The position numbers and the translations under genes are program-made. Below the pieces are notes generated by a model that saw nothing but the letters and a program-made list of their open reading frames with translations, had not been told where the DNA came from and searched no databases. A DNA stretch of 64,000 bases. Origin: Vampirovibrio chlorellavorus. GTDB lineage: Bacteria; Cyanobacteriota; Vampirovibrionia; Vampirovibrionales; Vampirovibrionaceae. Where the stretch lies: positions 67,922 through 131,921 of the forward strand of contig LAPX01000009.1 of the NCBI GenBank assembly GCA_001858525.1, written 5' to 3'. Numbering within the stretch: position 1 is the first letter of the stretch; every line of letters starts with the position of its first letter. Shown one piece after another: positions 26,477 to 34,672 of this stretch.

Positions 26477-28420
26477 ATGATTCGCTTCAATATGCCCAAA
26501 CTCAGGATTTATCAGCAAATTCTGATTTGTTTTGGCCTGATCGTAAGTGTGCCGCTACTGGGGGCTACGCTGCTCATTAACAACATTAACCAAAAGGCCC
26601 TACGCAAGGAAATGGGCCGTTTCACCGAGCATACCGCCCGGGCCTTGTACCAGGGCTTTGACACGGAGATGAGCTGGCAGAAGCAGCAAACCGAGATGAT
26701 GGCCCGGCTGACCGCTTTATCATTGGGCAATCAGGGTGGTTTTATTCGTACGGCCCAGCAAGTGCTGGCTCTGGATTCCAACATCTATGCGGTGGGCATC
26801 TACGATTCACAAGGACACCAGCAGCAATCCGCCTATCGGGACTTTCAGTCCATCAGCCCTGAATTACGCCTGCCCTTACAGTTAAGTCCGCTTCAAGTCA
26901 AAGCGTCAGAAGCATTATCGCCGGTGGGACGATTTCAGCCCTTTGAAGTCATTTACTTTGAAACCGGCAACCCGCAGGACAGTCCTTATTTCCTGCGTGC
27001 GGTTATGCCTTTGGCCCAAAACGGGCGCAGCGGGTACTATGTGCACCAAAAAAACTTTCCCTATCTGGAAAAACTGGTGCAATCCAACAACGCCTTGTAT
27101 GGCGCCTTTTACATCATCGACAGCAACGGGGTAATTATTGCTGGACCATCCGGGGCCGATCAGCAGGAACGCATTCAGGGCAAGGATTATGAGCAGTTTG
27201 CCAAAATCAATCCGGGCGTCACCCACGAATTTACTTCTCAACCCCAGGCGGTGCAACAAAAGGATGGGGATGAGGCGGAAGAGCCGCCCCAAAAGTTGGC
27301 AAAAGTAATTGTAAAGATGCCTGGCATCAACTGGGGCGTCATTATTGAGTCTCCGTATAACGTCAAACTCAAGTACATTAACCGGGCCTCCACCCAAACC
27401 CTGTTGCTGTCTCTGGGCTGTTTGGCGGCCATGCTGCTGATGGTGCTTCCCTATATTTTGGGAATCAGTCGGAATTTCCGGCAGTTGATCAAAGGGGTGA
27501 AAGCCATGGGCGATGGCAACTACTTCCGGCGGATTCGCTTGCTCAGTAACTTTTTTACCCCCTATGAGATTGTGTATTTGACGCTTGAATTTAACCGGAT
27601 GGCCCGTAAAACGGCGGATTCCTGGCAGACCATCCAAGAGGCCAACCAGAAGCTGGCTCAAATGGATGAATTCAAGTCCACTTTAATTGATACGGTCAGC
27701 CATGAGTTTCGCACGCCGCTAACCATCATTAAGGGTAATGTGTCCCGGCTGGGACGTTATGACGCCACTTTAGACGGGGAAACCCGCCAAAAGCACATCA
27801 AGGCCATTCGTCAGCAGGCCGATCGCCTGAGTCGTCTGGTCGAGGATTTGCTGGTTATTCCAGATTTGGAAAAGGCCAACCTGCGGGTTTATCCGGATCG
27901 GGTGGATTTGGCCTTGCTGTTGGATAACTGTGTGCAATTTATTCAGGCCAAGGAACAACGGGAAATTCATGTGCAACTTGCTGAAGATTTGGAAAATCCC
28001 TCAGTCTTGGCGGATCCCGATCGGCTGGAGCAGATTTTATTGAACCTGATGGACAACGCCGTTAAGTACTCTCTGCCGGAAACACCCATTCGGGTCGGGG
28101 TGGAAATGCAGACCCCCTTGGCGGAGTCGCCAGCCGCGTCTGCCAGTTTGCGGGTTCGGGTGGTGAACCAGTGTGATCCGGTGCCCATGGAAAGTCTGGA
28201 TGAGTTGAACAGTCTGTTTGAAAAGTTTAAACGGCTGGATGACAGTCTGGTTCGGACCACCCGCGGCAGTGGGCTGGGCTTGTTTATTACCCGAGGTTTG
28301 GTGGAGGCGATGGCCGGGTCTATCGCTCTGGCTTATGAGGAGGGCTCTTTTGAAGTCTCCTTCACCATCCCGGTCTACCAGGAAAACCCGGACTGGGCCA
28401 ATATGGAGCAACCGGCCTAA
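26477..28420 (+). CDS. Sensor histidine kinase, membrane-bound
   Basis: 647 aa. It has membrane helix 1 (about 12-32), a large extracytoplasmic sensor (about 35-305) with a Cache-like appearance (YGAFYIIDSNGVIIAGPSG), and helix 2 (SLGCLAAMLLMVLPYILGIS near 312-331). A HAMP-type linker and the dimerisation domain follow, with phospho-acceptor His409 in SHEFRTPL. The ATPase domain has N-box LMDNAVKYS and G-box GSGLGLFI. It is the cognate kinase of the upstream regulator; the pair form one operon. Confidence 0.92.
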   Translation: MIRFNMPKLRIYQQILICFGLIVSVPLLGATLLINNINQKALRKEMGRFTEHTARALYQGFDTEMSWQKQQTEMMARLTALSLGNQGGFIRTAQQVLALDSNIYAVGIYDSQGHQQQSAYRDFQSISPELRLPLQLSPLQVKASEALSPVGRFQPFEVIYFETGNPQDSPYFLRAVMPLAQNGRSGYYVHQKNFPYLEKLVQSNNALYGAFYIIDSNGVIIAGPSGADQQERIQGKDYEQFAKINPGVTHEFTSQPQAVQQKDGDEAEEPPQKLAKVIVKMPGINWGVIIESPYNVKLKYINRASTQTLLLSLGCLAAMLLMVLPYILGISRNFRQLIKGVKAMGDGNYFRRIRLLSNFFTPYEIVYLTLEFNRMARKTADSWQTIQEANQKLAQMDEFKSTLIDTVSHEFRTPLTIIKGNVSRLGRYDATLDGETRQKHIKAIRQQADRLSRLVEDLLVIPDLEKANLRVYPDRVDLALLLDNCVQFIQAKEQREIHVQLAEDLENPSVLADPDRLEQILLNLMDNAVKYSLPETPIRVGVEMQTPLAESPAASASLRVRVVNQCDPVPMESLDELNSLFEKFKRLDDSLVRTTRGSGLGLFITRGLVEAMAGSIALAYEEGSFEVSFTIPVYQENPDWANMEQPA

Positions 28421-28623
28421 CCATTGCCTATCAGCCAGAGGTCAACAAAACGGCATGTCACGGTTTTATTCATCACAACCCTTTTTATATCCGACTTTTA
28501 TGTCCCAATACCGATTTTTGAAACGCCTTTCCGTAGGGTCATTACTGGCCTTATCCCCTTCTGTGATACCCTGTTTGGGGTCGCAGCCTGTCAAAACAAT
28601 GTTTAAACCCATGGACCTGTAAA

Positions 28624-29769
28624 GTGACTTTTCCCAACATCACACCCAAGCCCGAGCCTCTGGCGCAGCGCCCTGAAACAAATGCTGCCAGTCCGTTTTC
28701 GGCGGTGACCGGAACTCACTTTACGCATGGCAAGCCTTACCAAACCAGGCTTCAGTATACCGGGGCAGCCTCCCATAAGCCCCATGAGCATGGGAACGAA
28801 GATGCCTCTATCTGGCGAGATACCGCCTTGCGCTACTTAGGCTATGCTGATGAGGTGGGCGAATTTATGGGCCCTTATCTGGGCGGCTTGGGTAAGATGC
28901 TGGGTTACGGCATTTCATCGGTGTATGTCTTGGCCGATATGAGCACCACTTTGCCCAAGAAGTACCATGACGCCTCCCCTGAATTAAACCGGTGGCAGAA
29001 GACCAAGAAAACCGGCGCAGAAGCGCTGGATTTGGGACTGTTTCACTATGTGGCTACCCTGCTGGTACCGCCCCTGTTGATTGGCAAAGGCGCCCATTGG
29101 GTAGATAAATACGTCACTGCAGACAAGACTTGGTATGGCCAAAAAGTCCAAAATAGTCCCCGGTTGAATGCGTTTGCCCGTAAACGGTTGCCCTGGGCCA
29201 ATCAGCAATTGCAGCCGTTTCTGGCCAAACGGGGGCAAGGTATTGCCCGACTGATGGCCCCGATTGAACGATGGGTGTCGAAGAAAAATCCGGATACACT
29301 GAAGCGCATTCCCATTTTTGGGCAATTACTGACCGAATTGCCGGCAGATCTCGCAGCCATGCGGGGCTTGAAAGACTTCAAGTTTGATGAGCAGAAGCTC
29401 ATTCGTCTGCTGGTGCAAAAGCCCATTCCGGTAGGGATTGGCATAGGGTTGGTGCCCTTAATCGCCCATCCGTTTGACATGCTGATGCTAAAAATTCAGG
29501 ACTGGACCATCCGGCCCTTGTTGGGCAAAAACAAACTGGTGAGAGATCCGCAAGGTCGATTAAAATCCGTGAAGAACCCCACCTTCTGGGGACATCGACC
29601 TCCCGTGCAACCCACCACGGCCCCCTCCGTGCCTGCTGTGCCCACCATGGCTTACTTCCCTTCGGCTGTGAAACCTCGTCCCACCCCACCCTTCCCGCAT
29701 CAGGCCCGCTTTGGGGTTTACCCGCCGACAGGCCATTGGATGTATCCGGGCAGTCCTAGCAGTTTTTAA
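28624..29769 (+). CDS. MTFP1/MTP18-like membrane protein
   Basis: 381 aa, starting at GTG 28624. After a polar N-terminus, residues 64-105 read WRDTALRYLGYADEVGE, then YGISSVYVLAD. This closely matches the opening of mitochondrial fission process protein 1 (as I recall, YRDTWVRYLGYANEVGE, then YGVASSYVLAD). A second block, FHYVATLLVPPLLI (about 140-155), matches the middle helix region. A third, LVPLIAHPFDMLMLKIQD (about 279-296), matches the end (PVIIHPIDRSVDFLLD). A ~100-residue basic insertion separates the second and third blocks, and a Pro-rich tail follows. MTFP1 sits in the mitochondrial inner membrane; the bacterial role is unknown. No neighbour clarifies it. Confidence 0.7.
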   Translation: MTFPNITPKPEPLAQRPETNAASPFSAVTGTHFTHGKPYQTRLQYTGAASHKPHEHGNEDASIWRDTALRYLGYADEVGEFMGPYLGGLGKMLGYGISSVYVLADMSTTLPKKYHDASPELNRWQKTKKTGAEALDLGLFHYVATLLVPPLLIGKGAHWVDKYVTADKTWYGQKVQNSPRLNAFARKRLPWANQQLQPFLAKRGQGIARLMAPIERWVSKKNPDTLKRIPIFGQLLTELPADLAAMRGLKDFKFDEQKLIRLLVQKPIPVGIGIGLVPLIAHPFDMLMLKIQDWTIRPLLGKNKLVRDPQGRLKSVKNPTFWGHRPPVQPTTAPSVPAVPTMAYFPSAVKPRPTPPFPHQARFGVYPPTGHWMYPGSPSSF

Positions 29770-30148
29770 TATCGAAAGCCACCCATCAGTCGCCATAGCT
29801 GGTTAACCAGCTGCTGCGCTTTGCAGTGCTTGAATCATGAAAGCGTTTTATGAAGTGTTACGCCTCAATCGAGTCTCTGGTCATGAAATTCGAAGGGGCT
29901 TGTATTTCTAAAGTCTTTTTTGAGTACCGCACGAAAGTAAAGTATTGATAAGGTACTATGGTAATGCTTAATGACTTAGTTTTTACGTTATTAAAGTAAT
30001 GTAAATACTTAATTACCTCACTATGGCATAAACGAACTTAATTTAAACTTTAAAACGCGTGACTAGCTGGTTACAGTTGTAGTATTTGAAACTGTGAATT
30101 GAAATCAGCATCAAGGAAGGTGTTATAAAAAATAGTGAGCACCAGGTT
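29770..30148. other. Intergenic AT-rich region, no gene seen
   Basis: About 380 bases between the MTFP1-like gene and the broken mnmD. It is AT-rich with many TTAA and AGTA words. No hairpin terminator or promoter is clear. No open frame is supported. Confidence 0.4.
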
Positions 30149-30856
30149 TCAGGATGGCGATTTGGAGTAGCCGGGTTTTAACTTTAAAGCGGTAGATCCA
30201 CTGGTCCGGGTTGAATTGCGTTGCTCCAGTTCGCGCGCTGCTAATATATGCTCTCTGGTTTGCGCCAGTTGGGCGTCCCGGTAGGGAATGGCGGCGCGAC
30301 TTTGCAGGTAAAGCTGTTCCCAGGGGGCCAGTGCGATGGCCTGCGTTTGAAAATTCTGATATTCATCTGCCGAACTCAAGGCCAGGGTGGCTCCGGCTTT
30401 TTGCCCCAGGCCTTTGGTTTTTAGAACCTCAAAGCCAGCTTCCTGTAGTCCGCCCTGAACGGCGGCGGCGGTGCTGTATGTCAGAAGCACACCCTGTTGA
30501 TTGGATAAGCGCGTTTGATAGTGCCGAAATAGATCGACGGTCCACAGTTCAGGCATTTTCTGCGGAGAAAAAGGATCGTGAAATACGGCATCAAAATCTC
30601 CCTGAATGTTGGGCAGGCATTGCCGGAGATCCTGAACCCAAAATTCAAAGCTTATGGATAAGCCCTCTACTACAGACAGAGAGAATTGAGCTAGGTCCCC
30701 CTTCGTGTCCAAACGTTCCATTAACGTCCGATAATATATATCATGCTCGAATTTGTGCATATAAAAACAGGAGCCAGACTCCTGGCAACCGCCTGCAATT
30801 TTCGAGCATTGATCCCATACTAGCCGGACAGATTCATAATATTCGGCAATAAGCAT
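30149..30856 (-). pseudogene. mnmD: 3' part of split mnmD, with a viral 5' end
   Basis: A 235-aa frame. Residues from about 46 on are host: the C-terminal part of a MnmC/MnmD-type tRNA methyltransferase (Methyltransf_30), with the active-site sequence FHDPFSPQKMPELWTVDLF. MnmD methylates nm5(s2)U34 of certain tRNAs. Bases 30742-30856 are viral and supply the ATG, a ribosome site (GGAAGA) and about 38 residues. The SAM-binding half is missing, so the protein should be inactive. Joining host segments 41280-40868 and 30722-30149 gives 987 bases, an intact 328-aa frame. Confidence 0.85.
30723..30741 (+). other. attL core of the provirus
   Basis: AACGTCCGATAATATATAT, identical to 40868-40886. Here the right arm continues into viral sequence (CATGCTCGAA), so the XerD-side arm at 30741-30751 is degenerate while the XerC-side arm at 30724-30734 is kept. 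Confidence 0.85.
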
Positions 30857-30960
30857 AAGATTTCTTCCGCAAAATTAACAATTTCGGGAAGCATGTTTAA
30901 CTCATCTCTCTAAACCTCCGTATTCAAATACCAAATTGAAAATATAAATTTACGGTATCT

Positions 30961-30991
30961 TTGCCGAAAAACTACGGCAATCTGATACTAT
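30961..30991 (+). promoter_or_regulatory. Probable promoter/operator of the viral late operon
   Basis: TTGCCG...CGGCAA is a perfect 6-bp inverted repeat (30961-30966 with 30975-30980). TTGCCG can serve as -35, with GATACT or TACTAT (30984-30991) as -10. The words ACGGCAATCTGATA recur in altered form at the other end of the provirus (40692-40707), suggesting a common viral regulator. It lies 40-65 bases before the first rightward gene. Confidence 0.45.
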
Positions 30992-31028
30992 AAAACTCTA
31001 GGCATATTGTAGGTGACAAAGTGTAGTT

Positions 31029-31826
31029 ATGGCAAACGAAAAGATCGCGGCTGATGAAGCCGTTCAACCGGTTGTGGAAAGTGTGCCTCCAGAGGTTCAG
31101 AATACCCCTGAAATTCAGGAAATGACCCCGGAAGCATTGGGGGTTTTATTTTCATCAAAAAAACCGGCAACACAGGACTATATATCTGCGCAAAAAGAGC
31201 CTGAGCCAAAACAACCCGCCTATGCGGTCGATGAAAAATACTCCCATTTACAAGACAGGTACCGCAGAAAATTCAATCCAGAATTGCACGAAACTACGGC
31301 ATCCGGTGAGCCTGTGACAACCCGCAACGGGAATTTAAAATGTCGCCCTGGGCGGCCCCGACTCAGTGCGGTTCAGTTGAAAAGCCCTCAGGAAGTTGTG
31401 GACGAAAAACAGGCAGTGGTAGCCGCACAGAGTGAAGCACAGATTAAAATGTGTTCTACCATTCTGGTTTCTTGCTTCCTAACTATTGGCGTTTCCACTT
31501 TTGGGGATGAATGGCGGCCCAGGGCAGAGAAAGAAGCGGGTCACAATGAAGTGCAAATGCTCCAGGAAGCAACAGAGGAATATTTCAGGGCGACGGGCAC
31601 AGTAAATTTACCCCCTTGGGCTGGCCTGATGTGCGCCTATGGTTTGTACGCGCTTCCCCGGTTTCAGCAGCCTAAAACCCTGTCTAAGCTTGAAAAATTA
31701 AAGATGTGGATTAGCTATCAATGGCAAAACTTCCGAAACAAAAGAGCGGGAAAACCGCCGATTCCAACCCCGACGGCACAAGCCCCGAAAAGCAGACAGG
31801 AAGCGGAAGCCAGTACAGCGGCCTAA
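31029..31826 (+). CDS. Viral protein with basic RGRP-like motif and a membrane segment
   Basis: 265 aa, first gene of the rightward operon. The N-terminal ~120 residues are polar and disordered-looking, ending in a basic KCRPGRPRLS patch that could bind DNA. A hydrophobic stretch (CSTILVSCFLTIGVSTFG, about 139-156) and another (PWAGLMCAYGLYALP) precede a basic, Pro-rich C-terminus. It overlaps the ATPase gene by 106 bases. A virion membrane or DNA-packaging role is inferred from position only; the family is not recognised. Confidence 0.65.
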   Translation: MANEKIAADEAVQPVVESVPPEVQNTPEIQEMTPEALGVLFSSKKPATQDYISAQKEPEPKQPAYAVDEKYSHLQDRYRRKFNPELHETTASGEPVTTRNGNLKCRPGRPRLSAVQLKSPQEVVDEKQAVVAAQSEAQIKMCSTILVSCFLTIGVSTFGDEWRPRAEKEAGHNEVQMLQEATEEYFRATGTVNLPPWAGLMCAYGLYALPRFQQPKTLSKLEKLKMWISYQWQNFRNKRAGKPPIPTPTAQAPKSRQEAEASTAA

Positions 31827-32341
31827 CGTTGATCGGTCATTCTTTGGTGTTGGGTAAAACATTATCCGGCAAAACGTCGCTTGTGAAGCGGATGACCATT
31901 GCCGCCAGCACTGAGGATGATACCCCGGTTTTTGTGCTGACACCGCACGTACAGGATGCAGGCTGGAAGCACTGCGACCACGTTACCAAAGATGATGCCG
32001 AATTTTTAAAACTGGCTTTCAATTCTACCGATGCCCAGCTGGTCATCGATGAGGCGGGCCGGTACTGTAAAAAATCGGATGAAGGCATGTGGCGTATAGC
32101 TTCGGAATCTAGGCACCACGGGCACCAAGCGTTTTTCATTGCCCAGCGGCAACAGATGATCGACAAAACGATTCGGGAACAATGTACGAATCTGTTTCTT
32201 TTCCAGCAAGGCCCGGATGATGCGCAAATTCTTTACGGCCAATTTGTGGATAAGCTGATTTTAGAAGCGCCTACGCTGCCCCCTGGCGTTTGCATTGTGA
32301 AAATAGGTGATTCCCCGGCATTTAAAATGAAAGTGTTTTAA
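31721..32341 (+). CDS. P-loop packaging ATPase of the tailless virus (PM2 P9-like)
   Basis: 206 aa. Walker A is GKTLSGKT at residues 45-52, and Walker B is QLVIDEAG at 106-113 with D110-E111. A later segment, FFIAQRQQM near 138-146, occupies the sensor position typical of the FtsK/HerA/A32-type ATPases of PRD1/PM2-lineage viruses. These enzymes push the genome into a preformed membrane-containing capsid. Its location just upstream of the capsid gene supports the role. The start is uncertain because of the long overlap, but must lie before residue 37. It is too small for, and unlike, a terminase. An inovirus Zot protein would have a membrane helix, which is absent. Confidence 0.85.
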   Translation: MAKLPKQKSGKTADSNPDGTSPEKQTGSGSQYSGLTLIGHSLVLGKTLSGKTSLVKRMTIAASTEDDTPVFVLTPHVQDAGWKHCDHVTKDDAEFLKLAFNSTDAQLVIDEAGRYCKKSDEGMWRIASESRHHGHQAFFIAQRQQMIDKTIREQCTNLFLFQQGPDDAQILYGQFVDKLILEAPTLPPGVCIVKIGDSPAFKMKVF

Positions 32342-32420
32342 TTTTAAAAAAATATGTTAAGCTGAACCCTAACGAGTGTAGTAGTAGATTTTTCTTGTTC
32401 GTACCAAAAAGGGGAATGAT

Positions 32421-32501
32421 ATGCTGAAAACCATCATGGTTGGTGCTTTGGGCACCGTAGCCGGTTTGTACCTGGCTAAAGCGCTTCGCATTACCGCTTA
32501 A
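32421..32501 (+). CDS. 26-aa viral membrane peptide
   Basis: MLKTIMVGALGTVAGLYLAK then ALRITA. It has a GGGGA ribosome site 5-6 bases upstream. One hydrophobic helix spans residues 5-18 with basic residues at both ends. It fits the very small membrane proteins found in PM2-type virions. Too short for similarity to be judged. Confidence 0.6.
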   Translation: MLKTIMVGALGTVAGLYLAKALRITA

Positions 32502-32518
32502 TTTTGGGGGGATAAACC

Positions 32519-32659
32519 TTGAAAACAGCGGCAATTGTGTTTGCGACAATTCTGGGCACTGGGGCATTTTTGCACGCGGCGGGAACTGGCCGCTTCGGCT
32601 CTCAACTGCAACAGATGGCCAATTATGTAACTGTGGGCTATGGCGTAGGAACGCTTTAG
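32519..32659 (+). CDS. 46-aa viral membrane protein
   Basis: Starts at TTG 32519 with GGGGGGAT about 7 bases upstream. The hydrophobic helix is AAIVFATILGTGAFLHAAG (residues 4-22), and the tail is QLQQMANYVTVGYGVGTL. It sits 18 bases after the 26-aa gene and 37 bases before the capsid gene, in the same operon. Confidence 0.6.
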   Translation: MKTAAIVFATILGTGAFLHAAGTGRFGSQLQQMANYVTVGYGVGTL

Positions 32660-32695
32660 ACCTTTTTTGTTTTGAGATAAGAGGAGTAAAGCCTT

Positions 32696-33616
32696 ATGGC
32701 TGCGAACCCGGCACAAGGAATTTACAGGGCGCAAGGTGAAGCCGCGATCCCGCTTCAATATGAATCGTTTTTAGGGAATGCCTCAGGCCTTGCCAGTAAC
32801 GGTACCGGCCTTTTTGCCATCCCGACGGCTGGCACCTATTACGGTTTTCGATTTCGTTTTTTGACAGCCGGTGGCGTGGAAGTCACCCAGGCCCAAGCGG
32901 AAGCGGAAGTTACCGATATCCGAATTCGGGTTAATGGCGACCTAGTAATAGATGCAAAAACCTCGGAATTGAACATGCTGCAAGGCTTTTACGGGGATTC
33001 AAAAGGCGCGGCCATCGTGCCAGGTATCACCGTGATCGACCTGGTGCGTTCCAATGCTCTCACCCTGCCGGGTGAAAAGACCCAATACGCTTGGGGCACA
33101 AAAGGCGTTGACTCCATTCAGTGCCAATTTGTCTGCGGTACTTTAACCAACGTAGCCAGCATTGAAATTTATGCGGTACAAACCGACGAAGATCGCCCGA
33201 TGGGTACCCATTTGCGCATTCTGCCCACCACGGCAAACTTCGCAAGCACGGGCGATTATACCCTGTCTGATTTACCCAGAGACCCCGGCACGGCTTACTT
33301 GGCGGCGCATATCGGTTTAGGGGCTGGCACCCTGAAAAACACCACCCTGACCATCGACAACGTGTTGATCTACAACCAAATCCCGCCCAAGGTTGAGCAA
33401 CAGCGCTTGGAATGGCACGGACGGAACCCCCAAACAGGTTATTTTCACCTCGATTTCGCCCTGCAAAACGAGATTTTGGGCTATCTGCCGATGGTTCGGA
33501 ACAATGGGCGCAAGGTGCAAGACATCCGGCTTAAAACCAACTGGACGGTTGCCCCTGGTAACCACCGTGTTGTGACTGAGCGGATTTTCGGACTACCGGC
33601 CATCGTAGCCGCCTAG
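32696..33616 (+). CDS. Major capsid protein, PM2 P2-like double jelly roll
   Basis: 306 aa, preceded by AGAGGAG. The sequence is beta-rich throughout, without helices or hydrophobic anchors. Near residue 195 it reads SDLPRDPGTAYLAAHI. This resembles ADLPRPVGYRIAAIHI, which I recall from the second barrel of the PM2 coat protein P2. Downstream features also line up: YFHLDFALQNEILGYLPM against YTIDFMLEGDVYQSVLL, and VQDIRLKTNW against IQDLRLKIDS. PM2 P2 is 269 aa. The N-terminal barrel (YYGFRFRFLTAGG, VTDIRIRVNGDLVI) has the matching layout. The comparison is from memory and needs a structure search, but the order of matching segments is persuasive. It lies downstream of the ATPase gene. Confidence 0.82.
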   Translation: MAANPAQGIYRAQGEAAIPLQYESFLGNASGLASNGTGLFAIPTAGTYYGFRFRFLTAGGVEVTQAQAEAEVTDIRIRVNGDLVIDAKTSELNMLQGFYGDSKGAAIVPGITVIDLVRSNALTLPGEKTQYAWGTKGVDSIQCQFVCGTLTNVASIEIYAVQTDEDRPMGTHLRILPTTANFASTGDYTLSDLPRDPGTAYLAAHIGLGAGTLKNTTLTIDNVLIYNQIPPKVEQQRLEWHGRNPQTGYFHLDFALQNEILGYLPMVRNNGRKVQDIRLKTNWTVAPGNHRVVTERIFGLPAIVAA

Positions 33617-33650
33617 AATACCCTTTCGCTTGCTTGATTGATGATGCAAC

Positions 33651-33677
33651 AGTGCCCGCCTGCTTTGGGTGGGCACT
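33651..33677 (+). terminator. Hairpin directly behind the capsid gene
   Basis: AGTGCCC (33651-33657) pairs with GGGCACT (33671-33677), with further pairs inside. No long T-run follows, so it is more likely an attenuator or mRNA-stabilising hairpin that raises capsid output over downstream genes. Confidence 0.5.
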
Positions 33678-33685
33678 GTTTGGAA

Positions 33686-33958
33686 ATGAGGGCTATCGTG
33701 TTTTTGGACACAGTTGGAGACACACTTGTTAACCTGACTTCCGGCTTTGCTCAGGGCTGGAATCAGTCTTTGGGTTATCAAAGCATGAACGGGTATCAGT
33801 ATGACCCCTATTCGGGGCAGTATTACACCATTCCGGCTCAACGTTCCCCTATCTATCAGCCCATACCGTACTACCCACCCGCCTATAACCAAGGTGCGGA
33901 TTGGCTTCCTCTGTTATTGATTGGCGGCGTTCTACTTTTCGCTTTAATGAAGGACTAA
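33686..33958 (+). CDS. Viral tail-anchored membrane protein, Tyr/Pro-rich
   Basis: 90 aa from ATG 33686. The middle is rich in Tyr, Gln and Pro (YQYDPYSGQYYTIP, YQPIPYYPPAY). A single C-terminal helix follows (WLPLLLIGGVLLFALMKD). The LLLIGGVLLF segment recurs in other proteins of this operon, pointing to a shared membrane insertion in the virion. The start could also be 33638. Confidence 0.6.
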   Translation: MRAIVFLDTVGDTLVNLTSGFAQGWNQSLGYQSMNGYQYDPYSGQYYTIPAQRSPIYQPIPYYPPAYNQGADWLPLLLIGGVLLFALMKD

Positions 33959-33962
33959 TTTT

Positions 33963-34313
33963 ATGATTTTGACTGGATACGCACAGCAAACAGGGGTTCC
34001 ACCTTATGAGCCGCAACTAGATTACGGCTTTCAAAGCATTTTACCGGTGATTCCACGCGTTAACAGTCCACAAAATTTGCCTGCAACCTGGCCCCCGCCT
34101 GGATTCTTCCAAAGTAATCCCCGAAATCAGCCACAATTTCAGCCTGCTTTTCCGGCCATATCCCCCAAAGGCCTTAAAGATGATGCGCAGCTGGATCAGG
34201 AACGCTTTGAAATTCAAAACGCCCAAAATCCAGCGCCCGGGATGGGCTCTTTATTGTGGATTGCTGCCCTGGGTGCGGCGGCCTATTACTTTTACAAAAA
34301 AGGAAAAAGCTGA
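33963..34313 (+). CDS. Viral tail-anchored membrane protein, Pro/Gln-rich
   Basis: 116 aa. The Pro/Phe/Gln-rich N-terminal region (PPPGFFQSNPRNQPQFQPAF) is followed by a short acidic helix and a C-terminal membrane helix with a basic end (LLWIAALGAAAYYFYKKGKS). Its stop overlaps the next start by one base (TGATG). No family is recognised; a virion membrane protein is inferred. Confidence 0.65.
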   Translation: MILTGYAQQTGVPPYEPQLDYGFQSILPVIPRVNSPQNLPATWPPPGFFQSNPRNQPQFQPAFPAISPKGLKDDAQLDQERFEIQNAQNPAPGMGSLLWIAALGAAAYYFYKKGKS

Positions 34314-34672
34314 TGGGCGTTGATCCAATGACATTGGCGGCTATTGGCTCTAGCGCCCAGGGTTTAGGGCAAGGGCTAGGCGCAGCCTTTGCCCCAGCCC
34401 CTTCCTACAGTGCTGCACAGTCTGATAGCTATCAGGGTGGCGTTTCTTTTCAGCCTTCATATACTTGGGCCAGCGATTTCAACGTTGTTGGTGGCGGTGC
34501 AAATGGCGGATCGCTTGGCAAAAGTGCCAGCGGTGGCCTTTCACTGGCTGGTAATTCTTCTGGCGCTACGGCTACCGGTGCATCTGGTTCAACCACACTA
34601 GGACAGCTTTTGCCCCTTTTCGTTATTGGAGGTGTAGCGTGGCTATTGCTCCGCAAGAAGAAAACGGGATAA
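34313..34672 (+). CDS. Viral tail-anchored membrane protein, Gly/Ser-rich
   Basis: 119 aa. The body is low-complexity Gly/Ser/Ala (GGGANGGSLGKSASGGLSLAG). The C-terminal helix is LLPLFVIGGVAWLLLRKKKTG, which again carries the IGGV motif and a basic end. The start is set by the one-base overlap with the gene before it. Probable virion membrane protein. Confidence 0.65.
   Translation: MGVDPMTLAAIGSSAQGLGQGLGAAFAPAPSYSAAQSDSYQGGVSFQPSYTWASDFNVVGGGANGGSLGKSASGGLSLAGNSSGATATGASGSTTLGQLLPLFVIGGVAWLLLRKKKTG

Noticed and set aside
31721-32341. Reading the ATPase as an inovirus Zot protein, and the element as a filamentous phage
   Set aside because: It lacks the membrane helix of Zot. The 306-aa beta-rich coat protein and the many tail-anchored proteins fit a tailless membrane virus, not a filament with a ~50-aa coat.
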